NCBI GenBank assembly: GCA_002077045.2
Contig: KZ111167.1
Span: 313,304 to 377,303 of the forward strand
Length of the DNA: 64,000 bases
Source of the DNA: Rachicladosporium sp. CCFEE 5018
Taxonomy: Eukaryota; Ascomycota; Dothideomycetes; Cladosporiales; Cladosporiaceae
Direction: 5' to 3'
Shown in pieces: positions 45,277 to 55,163 of the stretch. A program made the translations under genes and the position numbers. A model generated the notes under the pieces. That model made no database searches. It was not told where the DNA came from and worked only from the letters and a program-made list of their open reading frames with translations. The stretch's first letter is position 1. Every line of letters begins with the position of its first letter.

Positions 45277-46092
45277 CTAGTCACTATCTTCGAAGTCTCC
45301 CGCGCGAAGCACGGGTACAGTTGCCCACTCTCCTAGATTCGCCTCACCATCAAAAATGATCTTTCCATCCTCATCGCCCGCCAACGCCCACTTAGTCTCC
45401 ATGCGCGTCTCAAATTGCCCCTCTTGCCTCTTCAGCCGGATGCGCAGAAGCTGATACGCCAACAAGAATGGCTCAACTGGACTTGAGCCCTGTCGTCGCT
45501 CATAAGACCGCGAACCCTCGACTTCCGGACCGACCTTGCCTGGTGCGCCGAAAGCTGCGCCATCGACGGCGAGCTTTGCTCCCGCACTGCCGCTGCGATC
45601 TTTGCCATACTCGATGGTAGCCACCGAGGCCGTCATGAGTCCCGTGACCATATAGATAGGTTTCCTGCGTAGAGTACCAGCGTACTTCCGCAGTGTTGGG
45701 TTGACAGTGGCTTCGGCGATGTATATCTCGTCCGGGGCAAACCATTCGACAGCGACGTTCTCGGCGGTGATCTTGATCGAATCTTTGACTGCGCGGCTGC
45801 CTGAGAGTCCACCGCTAAGTATTGGGATTATTGAGAGCTCAGCTGAAAGGCCGACCTTGCCAGACGCTTGCTGTGTGGTGTCGAGGAACCATTGTTTGTG
45901 AGTTTGGCGGGTGACGGTTGCCTCGTCGACAGGAATGCGAGAAGTAGAGTTCAAGGGTCGCCGAGCATCTGGGTGCTTCGAAGCTGTTTCAACAGGCAAG
46001 AGTGTGCCGAGCTGGATGCCTTTGCCGGGGAGGAAGCTTGTGTCCGGCAGGAGCATGAAGGTAGGCTGGTGGGTAGTCATGGCTATGAACAC
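45277..46092 (-). CDS. Gasdermin-like pore-forming cell-death protein (HET-Q1/RCD-1 type), contig 3 allele
   Basis: 271 aa, single exon; ATG at 46092 or the in-frame ATG at 46080. The length equals fungal gasdermin-like proteins, which correspond to the pore-forming N-terminal half of animal gasdermins plus a short tail. Supporting features: a KVGLSAELSI segment, the KPIYMVTGLMTASVAT stretch, and FLLAYQLLRIRLK, resembling the AYRVLRLRIK strand near the end of the gasdermin N-domain. The C-terminal about 30 residues are acidic, where HET-Q1 is cleaved. It lies tail-to-tail with an S8 protease gene, the typical genomic partner of fungal gasdermins. There is no signal peptide. Other beta-rich fungal families share an 'YMVTG' motif, so a structure or profile search is needed. 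Inferred role: regulated cell death on activation by cleavage. Confidence 0.65.
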   Translation of the reverse strand: MFIAMTTHQPTFMLLPDTSFLPGKGIQLGTLLPVETASKHPDARRPLNSTSRIPVDEATVTRQTHKQWFLDTTQQASGKVGLSAELSIIPILSGGLSGSRAVKDSIKITAENVAVEWFAPDEIYIAEATVNPTLRKYAGTLRRKPIYMVTGLMTASVATIEYGKDRSGSAGAKLAVDGAAFGAPGKVGPEVEGSRSYERRQGSSPVEPFLLAYQLLRIRLKRQEGQFETRMETKWALAGDEDGKIIFDGEANLGEWATVPVLRAGDFEDSD

Positions 46093-46942
46093 ATCCGATA
46101 ACGCTATAGTACGCTATGACCCTCAGCGTACTAGACCATAACATACGAACACATTCAGCTGTCAGCCTTGTGAGAAACGTCTTGTCGGCACTTGAGCGGG
46201 GCATGGTGCAGCACGGTAGATCTTAGCTGCAGGCTACATATAGGTGGCGCACTAAGCATGATTTTGATACATATGATAGTGGTGCGAAAGCAACGAAATC
46301 CCTAGCAAGCCAGCCTCCACTGAGAGCGTACATCATATGCGACGACATCTTCCTTCAGGCTGATGACCTGCACGTGGAGTGAGCTGGATTGGAGGTGAAG
46401 TCACCGAGGCTTGGCGAAATTGCATCGCTCTGCGGCCTCGCTCACTTCGGCCTCTTCACCCCAAATTGACTGTGTACTTCATAACTCTGCTGAGGTGCCA
46501 AATACTGACGTCTGATCTCCACGTGAGCAGCCGCAACGTACCGGGCGAATGTAACATATCACACTATATGAAGATGACTCAACTTGCTCAAGTACAAAAG
46601 TCCCACGAGGCCTCCCATCTGTGACAAGCCGAGCTCACCGGCATGGCCTCACTGCCCTCCGCGGCGGCCCTTGGGGCGGAGATTGATGGTACAACCTGAT
46701 GTAAGTGAATGTGAGATCGATGGTACGATGCTACTTCTTGCTGTTCCGTTGCGTGTTATATCAAAGCTCACTCTGCCTCATCTCCCTCTTTCCACTAAAG
46801 ACAAAGCAAGAGAATCGGCAACAGAACAAGACGACTTGGAAATTCGAAAGTCTGTACAATCCTAAACTATCTGAGAACATCCGAACCGGCTTACGTGGTC
46901 GAAGATACCCAAGATCTCGCCACAGCTCAAGACCCCTACGCG
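46093..46942. other. Intergenic region, gasdermin-like and PMP3 promoters, contig 3
   Basis: About 0.85 kb between two divergent starts, so it carries both promoters. It aligns with 60018-60877 in patches with several indels; the first 150 bases next to the gasdermin-like ATG are nearly identical. A GC-rich patch near 46655-46680 (GCGGCGGCCCTTGGGGCGG) is shared in modified form. No gene seen. Confidence 0.5.
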
Positions 46943-47238
46943 ATGGTTCTCGTCCGTCACTCCCCCATCCTTTCCCCTCTAATCCCCACCCCCTAACCCA
47001 ACCCCCACAGGTCTCCCTCGCCGAAGGCATCCTCGCCATCTTCCTGCCTCCCCTCGCAGTCCTCCTCCGCACCGGCTGCAGTCTGAACTTCCTCCTGAAC
47101 ATTCTCCTCACAGCCCTAGCCTGGGTTCCAGGTGTGATACACGCCTGGGTGGTTATCTTAGCGGTGCCGGGGCTCAGGGAGAAGAGAAGGGAGCGCAGGA
47201 GAAGCGCTGAGAAGGAGGTTCGAGGCGGTGGGGGTTAG
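46943..47238 (+). CDS. PMP3: Pmp3/UPF0057 plasma membrane proteolipid, truncated tail, contig 3 allele
   Basis: Small hydrophobic protein with two transmembrane helices that modulates plasma membrane potential and cation tolerance in fungi and plants. Exons: 46943-46951 (three codons, M-V-L) and 47011-47238; the 59-nt intron has an unusual GTCCGT donor (GTGCGT in the other allele). Splicing gives MVLVSLAEGILAIFLPPLAV, the family start. The product is 78 aa: a core of about 55 residues and a basic tail. A TAG at 47236-47238 replaces a TGG Trp codon of the other allele and removes a His-rich C-terminal extension that is still readable downstream up to 47337. Confidence 0.88.
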
Positions 47239-47271
47239 GAGGGGAGTAGGAGGAGTGGGAGTCGGCATCGG

Positions 47272-47292
47272 CATCATCATCATCATCATCAT
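47272..47292 (+). repeat. (CAT)7 microsatellite
   Basis: Seven tandem CAT units just after the PMP3 stop in this allele. In the tail frame they would encode seven His. The other allele has an interrupted His-rich sequence at the same place, with single CAC and CAT codons. Confidence 0.95.
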
Positions 47293-47498
47293 GATGACGA
47301 GTATCGAAGGAGCGTGAGCCGGCAGAGGGGCATGTAGGAGAGAGGTGGAAGGAAAGGGGGAGGTAAGGGGTGACGATGACTTTTCGGCCGATCTGATATG
47401 CGATGGCGTTGGTAGACGGGACAGCATGCAGATGCTTTGGCGTCAGCGATTTGGTATGACTGCTTCATTTGCTCGATCTTTTAGTGCTGTTGCCGTTC

Positions 47499-49022
47499 TC
47501 ATACCCCTTCGTTAGCCAGCCGATGCACAACCGGCACCGAACTCGGCGGCAAACTGCCATACTCGCAGATAACCATGCGGATATACTCCGCGGGCGTAAC
47601 ATCGTACATCAGATTTAGGATCTGCAGTCCGGGTATATCCCTCCAGTCCGCGAGTGTCTTGACCTTCTCGCCTTCGCCTTCGACTTCCGTAGTCGTGGGT
47701 GTCGTGTCAGGTAGCAAGAGCTCCTCCGGTGGCGCAATCTCATTCAGTACCACGGAGTCGAGAGCGACTTTGCCCGTGAACTTGACGCTCTCGCAAAGGA
47801 CTATGACCGGGACGTCGGCGTGTGAGGCGTGGAGCGCTACGCTCGCCGTACCGACACGGGAGACGAGTCGACCATTGCTGAGCATTGATCTTGCGCCTAG
47901 CAGAACAAGCGTAGCATCTTTCATGGCGTGCGCGATACCTGAGAGAGGCGTATACTCCACCTCGATCCCTCTCCGCCCAAGTGTACGAGCAAGGTTTCGA
48001 CCTTCATAGAGCGGTCGTGAGTCCACGCAGATGACCTTGAACTGCGTGCCAGCCTCATGCGCCTCAACGAGAGTCTTCTCGACAAGCGAAGACTTAGCGT
48101 AAGTGAGCACCACAGCATTATGCTTGATCTGCTTCACCGCTGCAGTGGCAATAGCCCGATCCGTCACCACGATCCGTTCTCTCAAGAACATATCAATACT
48201 GTCTCGCAAGTAAGCCTTCGCCTCGCCCTCGTCAACACTCGGATCAATTTCCACAACAGCCTTCTTCAGAAACCGAGTCCCGTTCCCCATGCCCTCGCTA
48301 ATAGGCCTACACGCCTTCAAGAACTCGATCTGTGGACTCAGAAAATGCGTCGTCATATGTCGTGCCAGACTCGTTCCTGTAGGCGTTGTGTAATCGGCTA
48401 TGGCGGCCTTAAAGGCTAGCAGCATGGCTGCTGTGCGTGCTGTGGAGCCACAGATAGCGTAGGTAGAGTATTGGAAGCCTAGAGCTTGGATTGCGGGATG
48501 GATGTCTTTCGGGGTCGTGAGGAGCGTTGGGCGGGGGTGGGCCGCGTAGAGATGGGAGAAGAGGGGGACGTCTTTGGATTCCTTTGGTTTGGGGGGTTTG
48601 GAGGCTGGTTTCGAGACGGCTGGTAGAACGGACTGTGAGTTTCGACGGCGTGGCGGTGGGGGTTGTGTGGCGGTTGAAGGATTCCGGCGATGTTGCGTGC
48701 TTGTGGGTGCTGCAGCTTGCTCGACTGGCCTCTGCGGCTGTGCTCTAGGTACTTGTGCAGGTTGCTGTTGTTGCGCTGCTTGTGACGAAGACTCCCCAAC
48801 AGGCTGCACCGCTCCATTGCTTGCTTCCACGCCGTTCGTGACTGGTGCCGTAGATGTTCCAGCTCCAGCTTTCTCAGCCGCTCTCCTCGCCTGCTTCTCC
48901 TCCTTCGCCCTCTTCTTCTTCTCTGCCGGCGTCAATCCATCATCCCCTACACTCTTTGCAGGCGCCGGCTCAGCCTTCTTCTCCGGCACGTTGCCATTTG
49001 CTCCATTCGGGGTGTCCGCCAT
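47499..49022 (-). CDS. GCD2: Translation initiation factor eIF2B subunit delta, contig 3 allele
   Basis: Regulatory subunit of eIF2B, the guanine nucleotide exchange factor for eIF2 and target of the integrated stress response. 507 aa, single exon. The N-terminal 140 residues are disordered: Lys/Ala-rich (TPAEKKKRAKEEKQARRAAEK), then Gln/Pro-rich with a PPPPRRRNSQS patch. The conserved domain starts around VPLFSHLY and carries family features: CGSTARTAAMLLAFKAAI, ARTL..RGIEVEYTPLSGIAHAM, VLLGARSMLSNGRLVSRVGT, VPVIVLCESVKF and the C-terminal NLMYDVTPAEYIRMVICEYG. These identify the alpha/beta/delta group, and delta by length and N-terminal extension. Confidence 0.94.
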   Translation of the reverse strand: MADTPNGANGNVPEKKAEPAPAKSVGDDGLTPAEKKKRAKEEKQARRAAEKAGAGTSTAPVTNGVEASNGAVQPVGESSSQAAQQQQPAQVPRAQPQRPVEQAAAPTSTQHRRNPSTATQPPPPRRRNSQSVLPAVSKPASKPPKPKESKDVPLFSHLYAAHPRPTLLTTPKDIHPAIQALGFQYSTYAICGSTARTAAMLLAFKAAIADYTTPTGTSLARHMTTHFLSPQIEFLKACRPISEGMGNGTRFLKKAVVEIDPSVDEGEAKAYLRDSIDMFLRERIVVTDRAIATAAVKQIKHNAVVLTYAKSSLVEKTLVEAHEAGTQFKVICVDSRPLYEGRNLARTLGRRGIEVEYTPLSGIAHAMKDATLVLLGARSMLSNGRLVSRVGTASVALHASHADVPVIVLCESVKFTGKVALDSVVLNEIAPPEELLLPDTTPTTTEVEGEGEKVKTLADWRDIPGLQILNLMYDVTPAEYIRMVICEYGSLPPSSVPVVHRLANEGV

Positions 49023-49681
49023 GATTTCCTCTGGACCTTGAAGCTTCTCGGTATCCTATATCACAGAGCTGTACAACGATCGATCACTCCCTCGACAGTT
49101 CTCTCGCGCCTTTGTATCACTAGCGTCTCCGAACGCTGACCTCGTACGGAGAGACATCTTTACTTGGAGCCGTTCATAGTGGGTGTCTCGAGCTTGATGA
49201 GCAAAAGCTGTAGGAATCGTATGCGCTTCAGAGATGTTGTATCCCGAGCTGATCGTGAGTGTATGGGGGTTCTTTGTACTTGATATGGTGATCTGATCTT
49301 GAAGGGCTGTTGTGTATGATCGGATACGATATTGAATGCTGTTACAGTAACACCGCGATTGTTCCATAAGAAATTCCGATGACTCAGTGAAGTCCGAGGC
49401 ACGAACATGACTGAAAGAGCACGAGATATCATTACCTTCCGTCGATTATCAAGCATGAAATTGTAGATTACGATAATTCTGGGTACTATTTGAATACCCT
49501 GCCATTCAACTCATCGAATCGCATAATTACAGGTAGCATCGTCTCCATATGTGTTCTGTACAAGACTACATCCAGATGCAGCAGATGCTTGCCTCTCCCC
49601 ATGCCCGGCATAAAATTCGTCTCTCATGACCCCTTAAGATGCTCCAATAGCGATAGCCCCGAACGCCCATCCTGTCTTTCC
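49023..49681. other. Intergenic region, eIF2B-delta promoter, contig 3
   Basis: About 0.66 kb; matches 62989-63669 with many substitutions and indels. It holds the eIF2B-delta promoter and the 3' flank of the GTPBP1-like gene. No gene seen. Confidence 0.55.
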
Positions 49682-51697
49682 TCAAACAGCCAACGGCGCA
49701 CTCGGCGCCGCAACTTCAACCCCACCCTCTAACTCCGCCCTCTCCTTTGCCGCCTCCGGGTTCAGTGGCTTATTCGGATCATACCCCACCTCTTTCACGA
49801 TCCCCAAGCCCTTCGTCCGACCCTCGCGAAACAATATCCGATCCCCAACAGCCAAATACTCCGGCCTCTGCACAAAGCGAAACGCAACCGTAGCCCGGTC
49901 CCCAGTCCGGATATACGCGCGATCGATATCGATGATGGCACAAGTCTGGCTTACAGGGCCGACGTGAAGCATAGCCTGGTATTTCGTCCGGATAGTCGTA
50001 GCATGGCTGAGGATCAGCACTTCAGCGACGAACTCGCGGTAGACTTTCGGCTGCGGGATAAGAATATTCGGGTTCGAATCTGACTTCGCGAGCAGCATTA
50101 CCATACCTTTGCGGACGTCTTTCCGCCGTACGCGACGCAAGGCGAAGCTAGCGGATTGGCCGGCGCTGCAGGCAGGGACTGAAATACGTTTTCGCTCGAT
50201 GGAGCGGACTGTGGTCGTTGTGAACTGACCGAGGGAATCTGGGCCGACTAGTACTGTGTCGCCTGCGTGCACGACGCCGGATTTGACGACGCCGCTGACG
50301 ACTGTGCCGACGAAGGGGACGGAGAAGGTGTCGTTGACGTGGAACTCGAAAGGAGCTTCGATATCGTATTTGCCATGGTGCGGGAGAATGTTCAGGAACT
50401 CGCGGACGAGGTCTAGCGACTCGCCGGTGACGTTCGAGACCTGGAAGATTGGGCAGATGCGCTGACTAACGAATTGCGTAGCGGTGTTGATGCAGTCCTC
50501 GCGGGACTTGATGAAAATTGGGATCTTGCGGGCACCTGGTGATTTGAGGATCTTGGTGAGTTGAGTAACGGTCTGGGCGAGGATCTGCGGCGGACAGATG
50601 TCGATTTTGGTTATGCAGACCATGACTGGGACGTTCAGGGCCAGAGCGATGCCAAGATGCTCCTTGGACATGCCGATGAGACCGTTATTGGCTGCGACCA
50701 TCAGTAGGCAGTAGTTCGGCTCGGAGCTGAGGAGGCCAAAGACAGTGGTTCGCAGGTATCGCTCGTGACCTGCGAGATCGGTGAAGCTGATAACTTTTGC
50801 ACTTCGCTTGCCTGCGCGCTGTCAGTGCTCGTTCAACATCCCTACAGCACCTCAAGACAACCCACCAATCTCCTCCCAGCTCAACTTTCTCCCCGGCACC
50901 CCAGACACAACAACCTCCCCCTTAGTATCAAACCCCATAATCTCCATCCCCACCGAACTCGTCCTCCCACTCTCAACCTCATGCTTATGCCGAAACAAAT
51001 TCACTCTCGCCTTCCCTCGCCCATCATCCAGCCCGCCCTTAACAAGCACCCCCAGCAACGTACTCTTCCCAGCATCCACATTCCCCACAACCGCTATTCG
51101 CGTCTCAATCGTGTCGTCCAGATCCTTCGGCCGCCGCCGTATCATCACTTTCCCGACGCAGCCTTTCTCGCGCTTCGTCTCGTTGCCGACGTCTACTGTG
51201 CTGCCCGGGACGTTCTTGGTCATGAGGATCTTCCAGTCGGCTTTGAGCACCTCTAGTAAAGTCCGTATCCGAGCGAGTGCGGCGTCCCACTCTGCCTCGC
51301 TCAAATTTTGAGAGTCGCCGCTGTCCTCGAGGCCAACATCGAAGAGACACTCGCCATGACCCTCATCTAATCGCGCCTCGATCAGCGATCGAAGTTGCGC
51401 TATGCTCTCATCTTCCGTCTCTGCGGCATCGTTGAGTAGGAGATGCCGTATCCGGACTTTGGGCTTGTCGTCGCCTAGGTCGAGGGTGTCGAGAATGTCC
51501 AGCTCGGCGTGCTCATGCTTCGGCGCAGGAGCAGCGCCATTTGTGCCGTTAGTGCCATTCGAGGTGGCGATACCGGGTTTCCGTAATGCTTGCTGTTGCT
51601 GGACGTAGTCTGCGAAGTCACTCAGGGCGGACTCGCCCGCCCGCCGCTCTTGTGCGGAAAGCTGGCCTTGCTTGTACCGCTCTTGACGGGTCGTCAT
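49682..51697 (-). CDS. GTPBP1/GTPBP2-like translational GTPase
   Basis: EF-Tu-like GTPase of the GTPBP1/2 group, which in animals supports ribosome rescue and elongation. Two exons: 51697-50866 and 50811-49682, separated by a 54-nt intron (GTGGGT donor, phase 1). The product is 653 aa. G1 is GNVDAGKST at residues 205-213. The exon join creates the segment leading to G3, DLAGHERYLRTTVFG. G4 is the TKID variant (CITKIDICP). Beta-barrel domains 2 and 3 follow (FHVNDTFSVPFVGTVVSGVV; LHVGPVSQTCAIIDIDRAYIRTGDRATVAFRF). The N-terminal 200 residues are typical of the group and not of EF-1alpha. Transcribed in the same direction as eIF2B-delta. Confidence 0.9.
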
Positions 51698-52020
51698 GTT
51701 CAGTAGTGAGTGTCCGAGGTAGTGTTGAAAATTAGTAATGCCGCGATATTCGTAGTATCATTGTGGATGTGTGTGTTTAGGAAAAGTACATAGGTGGCTA
51801 ATGAATGTTTGGGTCATGGAGATATATGAGCAAGTCACAGTGGGGGCCCCGCAGTGTGAAAGTCATCGATCGACCTCACAGTCATTGACAGCGGACTCAT
51901 ACAAAACAGGTGCACACCACTCAGCGATACTGTGTTCGGCGATTGGTGATTGACTGACATCGATTGGGACACCGCAAGACGGTCATATGTACAACTGGTC
52001 AATCTTCCGTGACTATTCTT
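51698..52020. other. Intergenic region
   Basis: About 0.3 kb between the GTPBP1-like start and the glyoxalase II stop. Nothing further seen. Confidence 0.5.
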
Positions 52021-53346
52021 CTACATCGAGTTCTTCGCCTCCCGCAGCGCAGCCATCACATCGACTCGTCCAGTCTTGCCGGTGAATTTTTGTACTGCTG
52101 GGTCCTAGTCATTGTCAGTGATCGCTTCTGGTGAGCCGGAAATCCGTTCACTTACGTCCAGTCGCATGAAGACATTGTGTTTCTACAGTCGATGGTCAGC
52201 GTTGCTCGCAGGTATGATCCGTCGGCCGTCTCACCTTCTCATCTCCTATCGTGAACTTTCCCTGCGTCTGCTTGTTTGCGTCGGCGAACGCTTCGAGCTT
52301 CTTGATTGCCTCTGACTGATCGACCTTGACACCGAACTTGACATTACCCTTCGTGTACTCGTGTCCAGGCTGTGGGGCATGTCAGTCGACTGCATCCGGT
52401 CGTACAATGCAGGCATGCCATACGTAGACTTTCGTGTCATCAGGCAATGCACCCAATGTCTTGTTCAGCGCAGTATCCATCTCCTCGGCTTTGCCTTCGA
52501 AGAATCGACCACAGCCTACATCAAGATCAGTACGATCGTCTCACATTGGGATGGACAGTCTGACCTACCTCCAATGAAAAGCGTATCGCCGGTGAACACA
52601 GCTTTGTCGTTGCCATCCTCGAACAGGAAGCAAATACTGTCCTGCGTGTGACAAGGTGTGTGCAAAGCCTTGACCTTGATGCCCTCACCGATCGTGAAGG
52701 TCTCGCCGTGTGCCGGGGTCTTGGTGACTTTTGTGCAGTCTTTGCCGCCTATGATGGGAAGAGGGTATGACTTGAGCTACACAGATCAAGGTCAGAGGAG
52801 GGCTTTGAATGGAAGATAGCGGGACGTACGATCTCGACATTACCGCCAGCGTGGTCGTGGTGGCTGATCATACAGTGTTAGATTGAGTCATTGCGCGAGG
52901 CTTTCCTGTCGGCTTACTGATGAGTGTTGATGATGTTCGTCAATTTGATCCCACTGTCGGTAGCTTTCTTGAGATGTGGTAGGACTCTACGATAGCATCA
53001 GACGAGCTGATAGCATTGTTATAAAGGTTTGCACAGTACTCTGATGGGTTGGCAGGATCAATAATGACGGCCTCCTTTGTCTTCTCATCTGTAACGAGGT
53101 AGGCGTAGTTGTTGCCACTTCCCTCCCCTGAAATTGATCAGATGCTGCGACACAAACACGATCGGCAGTTTGGGGCATACACATGGGGATGGACTCGATA
53201 TGCATCTTGCGAATTGACTTGGACTGAGCAAGCTCGGGATTAGTAGGGAAGAGAGAGAAGTAACCCAGGAGGGTAACGCCTACCGCGAATAAGCTTGATG
53301 TGGCAGGACGAGACAGAACACTCTTAGCTGTACGAAGCAAGCTCAT
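52021..53346 (-). CDS. GLO2: Hydroxyacylglutathione hydrolase (glyoxalase II), nine exons
   Basis: Hydrolyses S-D-lactoylglutathione to lactate and glutathione, the second step of methylglyoxal detoxification. Exons (minus strand): 53346-53181, 53127-53040, 52986-52918, 52863-52830, 52776-52569, 52515-52424, 52369-52235, 52182-52156 and 52104-52021. All eight introns are 51-54 nt and all phases agree, giving 300 aa. The metal-binding motif is THHHHDHAGGN (about residues 106-116); AHGETFTIGEGIKVKALHTPCHTQDSICF and FTGDTLFIGGCGRFFEG follow in family order. Residues 1-47 form a basic/hydrophobic leader that may target mitochondria; Met48 opens the cytosolic form MHIESIPMWEGSGNNY, so one gene may produce two isoforms. 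The small exons and splice sites are supported by unbroken homology-like flow. Confidence 0.92.
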
Positions 53347-55163
53347 GAGTACTTTAGTCACTCAGAAGACGATTGAGATCCTTCGACATAAGTGAGGCGT
53401 TCAAGTCGCGGACTTGCGTCATGGCGATTTCTGCTTACCTAACGCCTCGCCCAGGGCACTATACCGACCACTGAAGGCACTGCGATCATCTCGATGGAAT
53501 ACGGAGATGCCTTTGCAGTCCTCGGGAAATGAGGTACGACGTAACTGATTGACTCAACGCATGCAGCAGAAGCGACGAGTGCAGTTTCTCGTCGGGGCTA
53601 TGCGCAGAAGTCGCAACGCGCAGGCGAACATACATTTTTCGAGTAATTGCAGAACGTCTGGAAAGCGAGCCACATTATTTGTCTATCGTGAGATGCGCAT
53701 CTGGGCTCCTGGACCGCGTAAGCGCGTATCCGTACGGCGCAGCTTGCTGGCATCTGCGTGGCGATCGAGACTCGTCCATTCTGCTCACTTTGCCGTCATA
53801 ATTGCGTGGTTCTGACCGCATGTGCGGCGTCGCGAGGCAAGCGATCGATGCAGCGATGAAAGGCATCAAGAAGGTCGTCTTTCGTGCTCCAATCGAAAAT
53901 GACACTGGACTCGAACAGTCGATCTGTCAAGAACAGTTTTATAGAGTTGTCAAAGTTGGTCAAGTACAGCTCTTCGTCTCGTCGAAGAAACCAGTCCATA
54001 TGCAGCGGCTGGACCCGGTCGGAGACGGGCACACAACCGTCTCGTCCTACAAGCTTCTACGGCTTCGTTTCACTCGCATCGACTCGATCCTCTTTCGGCA
54101 AGGATCCGTGCACCCCCGCGCCCGCAGCTGCCTTGTTGTGATCAGCGATCGCCCACCACACCATTTTTCGTCGTCGCACGTCGTTGTCTTCTTTCCACAC
54201 CCTTACACCATCGTGTGGTCATCGTTCAATCGCTCGAGATACTCACAATGAACTCTATGGTCAAGGGTGATTCAAGACAGCGCTTGCGACGATCGTCGAT
54301 GCTTGGCGGTTGGTGATGCGCGCTGTCGCAATCGCGAGTCTCTCGAGATGTCGCCTCGATCGACTATTTCATTCTCTTCTCCTCCCGTCATCTGTTCTTG
54401 TACTCACCTCTGGCATACGACCATGGAATTACCTCTGGTAGACGATGGGAGCACGATGATGGTGTCTCATCGTCACGCTCGCGCCGTCGATGGCGCCTCT
54501 GGCTTGGACATGCTGCGCCTAGACTGGGTCCACGGCCGATTGGGGAATGCAACCCTTCACTCGATCGTCACGATCATGATATCCACTGCTGTTGACGAGA
54601 ACATCTGGTGATCGATCTGCGTCACTCTTGGGACATGTGCATCCAAGGCGGATTGGACTGGAGACCAAGCAACTTCACAGTCATTTTGCCTCCGTCCTGG
54701 ACGTATCGTAACCTGTGCACTTCGCCAAGACACGATCAAGGGCAACCACTCAAAGCAGACTGACGAAGTGGCGAGGATCCGGAATGGTCACGCTCCCACT
54801 TCGCCTGGGCTAGGACCACAACTCCAGGACATTTACTTCGCTAAACCTTCATGCACAGAATCAATCGATCGTGCATGAAGCTTCTCTACCCGCCACTGTA
54901 TTGTACGTCAACGCCACTGATCTGATCGAAGGATGCATGTCAATTGCTTTTAGTTCATATATCTACCGGCCACCTATATCATCGCATCTCCTCGTTTGCC
55001 TCACTACGACGATCTGTATATGGAACAGCAAGCACCCAAAGGCCTTTCGACAACAATGTCGCCGCTGTTCGTCATCGTTACACGCAAGGATCTCCGCCAC
55101 GGGGGGCTGTCATCGGCCTATTGAACAAGATAGTAAGAAATTCGTCACGGGTTCCACGCTTCT
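53347..55163. other. Intergenic region, 1.8 kb, no gene recognised
   Basis: Lies between the GLO2 promoter and the bZIP gene 3' end. A 149-codon plus frame and a 78-codon minus frame (54032-53796) were examined; neither has a domain signature or clear gene structure. It may hold a long bZIP 3' UTR or an unrecognised small gene. Confidence 0.45.

Larger units (their letters stand above)
45083..50012. repeat. Allelic block 2, version in contig 3
   Basis: Collinear with 59008-64000: protease end, gasdermin-like gene, PMP3, eIF2B-delta and the GTPBP1-like 3' end in the same order and strands. The first 100 bases are identical between the two, and the first difference is at 45183. Confidence 0.85.

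Noticed and set aside
53796..54032. Minus-strand frame of 78 codons with fairly protein-like composition.
   Set aside because: No clear splice partners, start context or family; could be a remnant exon but cannot be supported.
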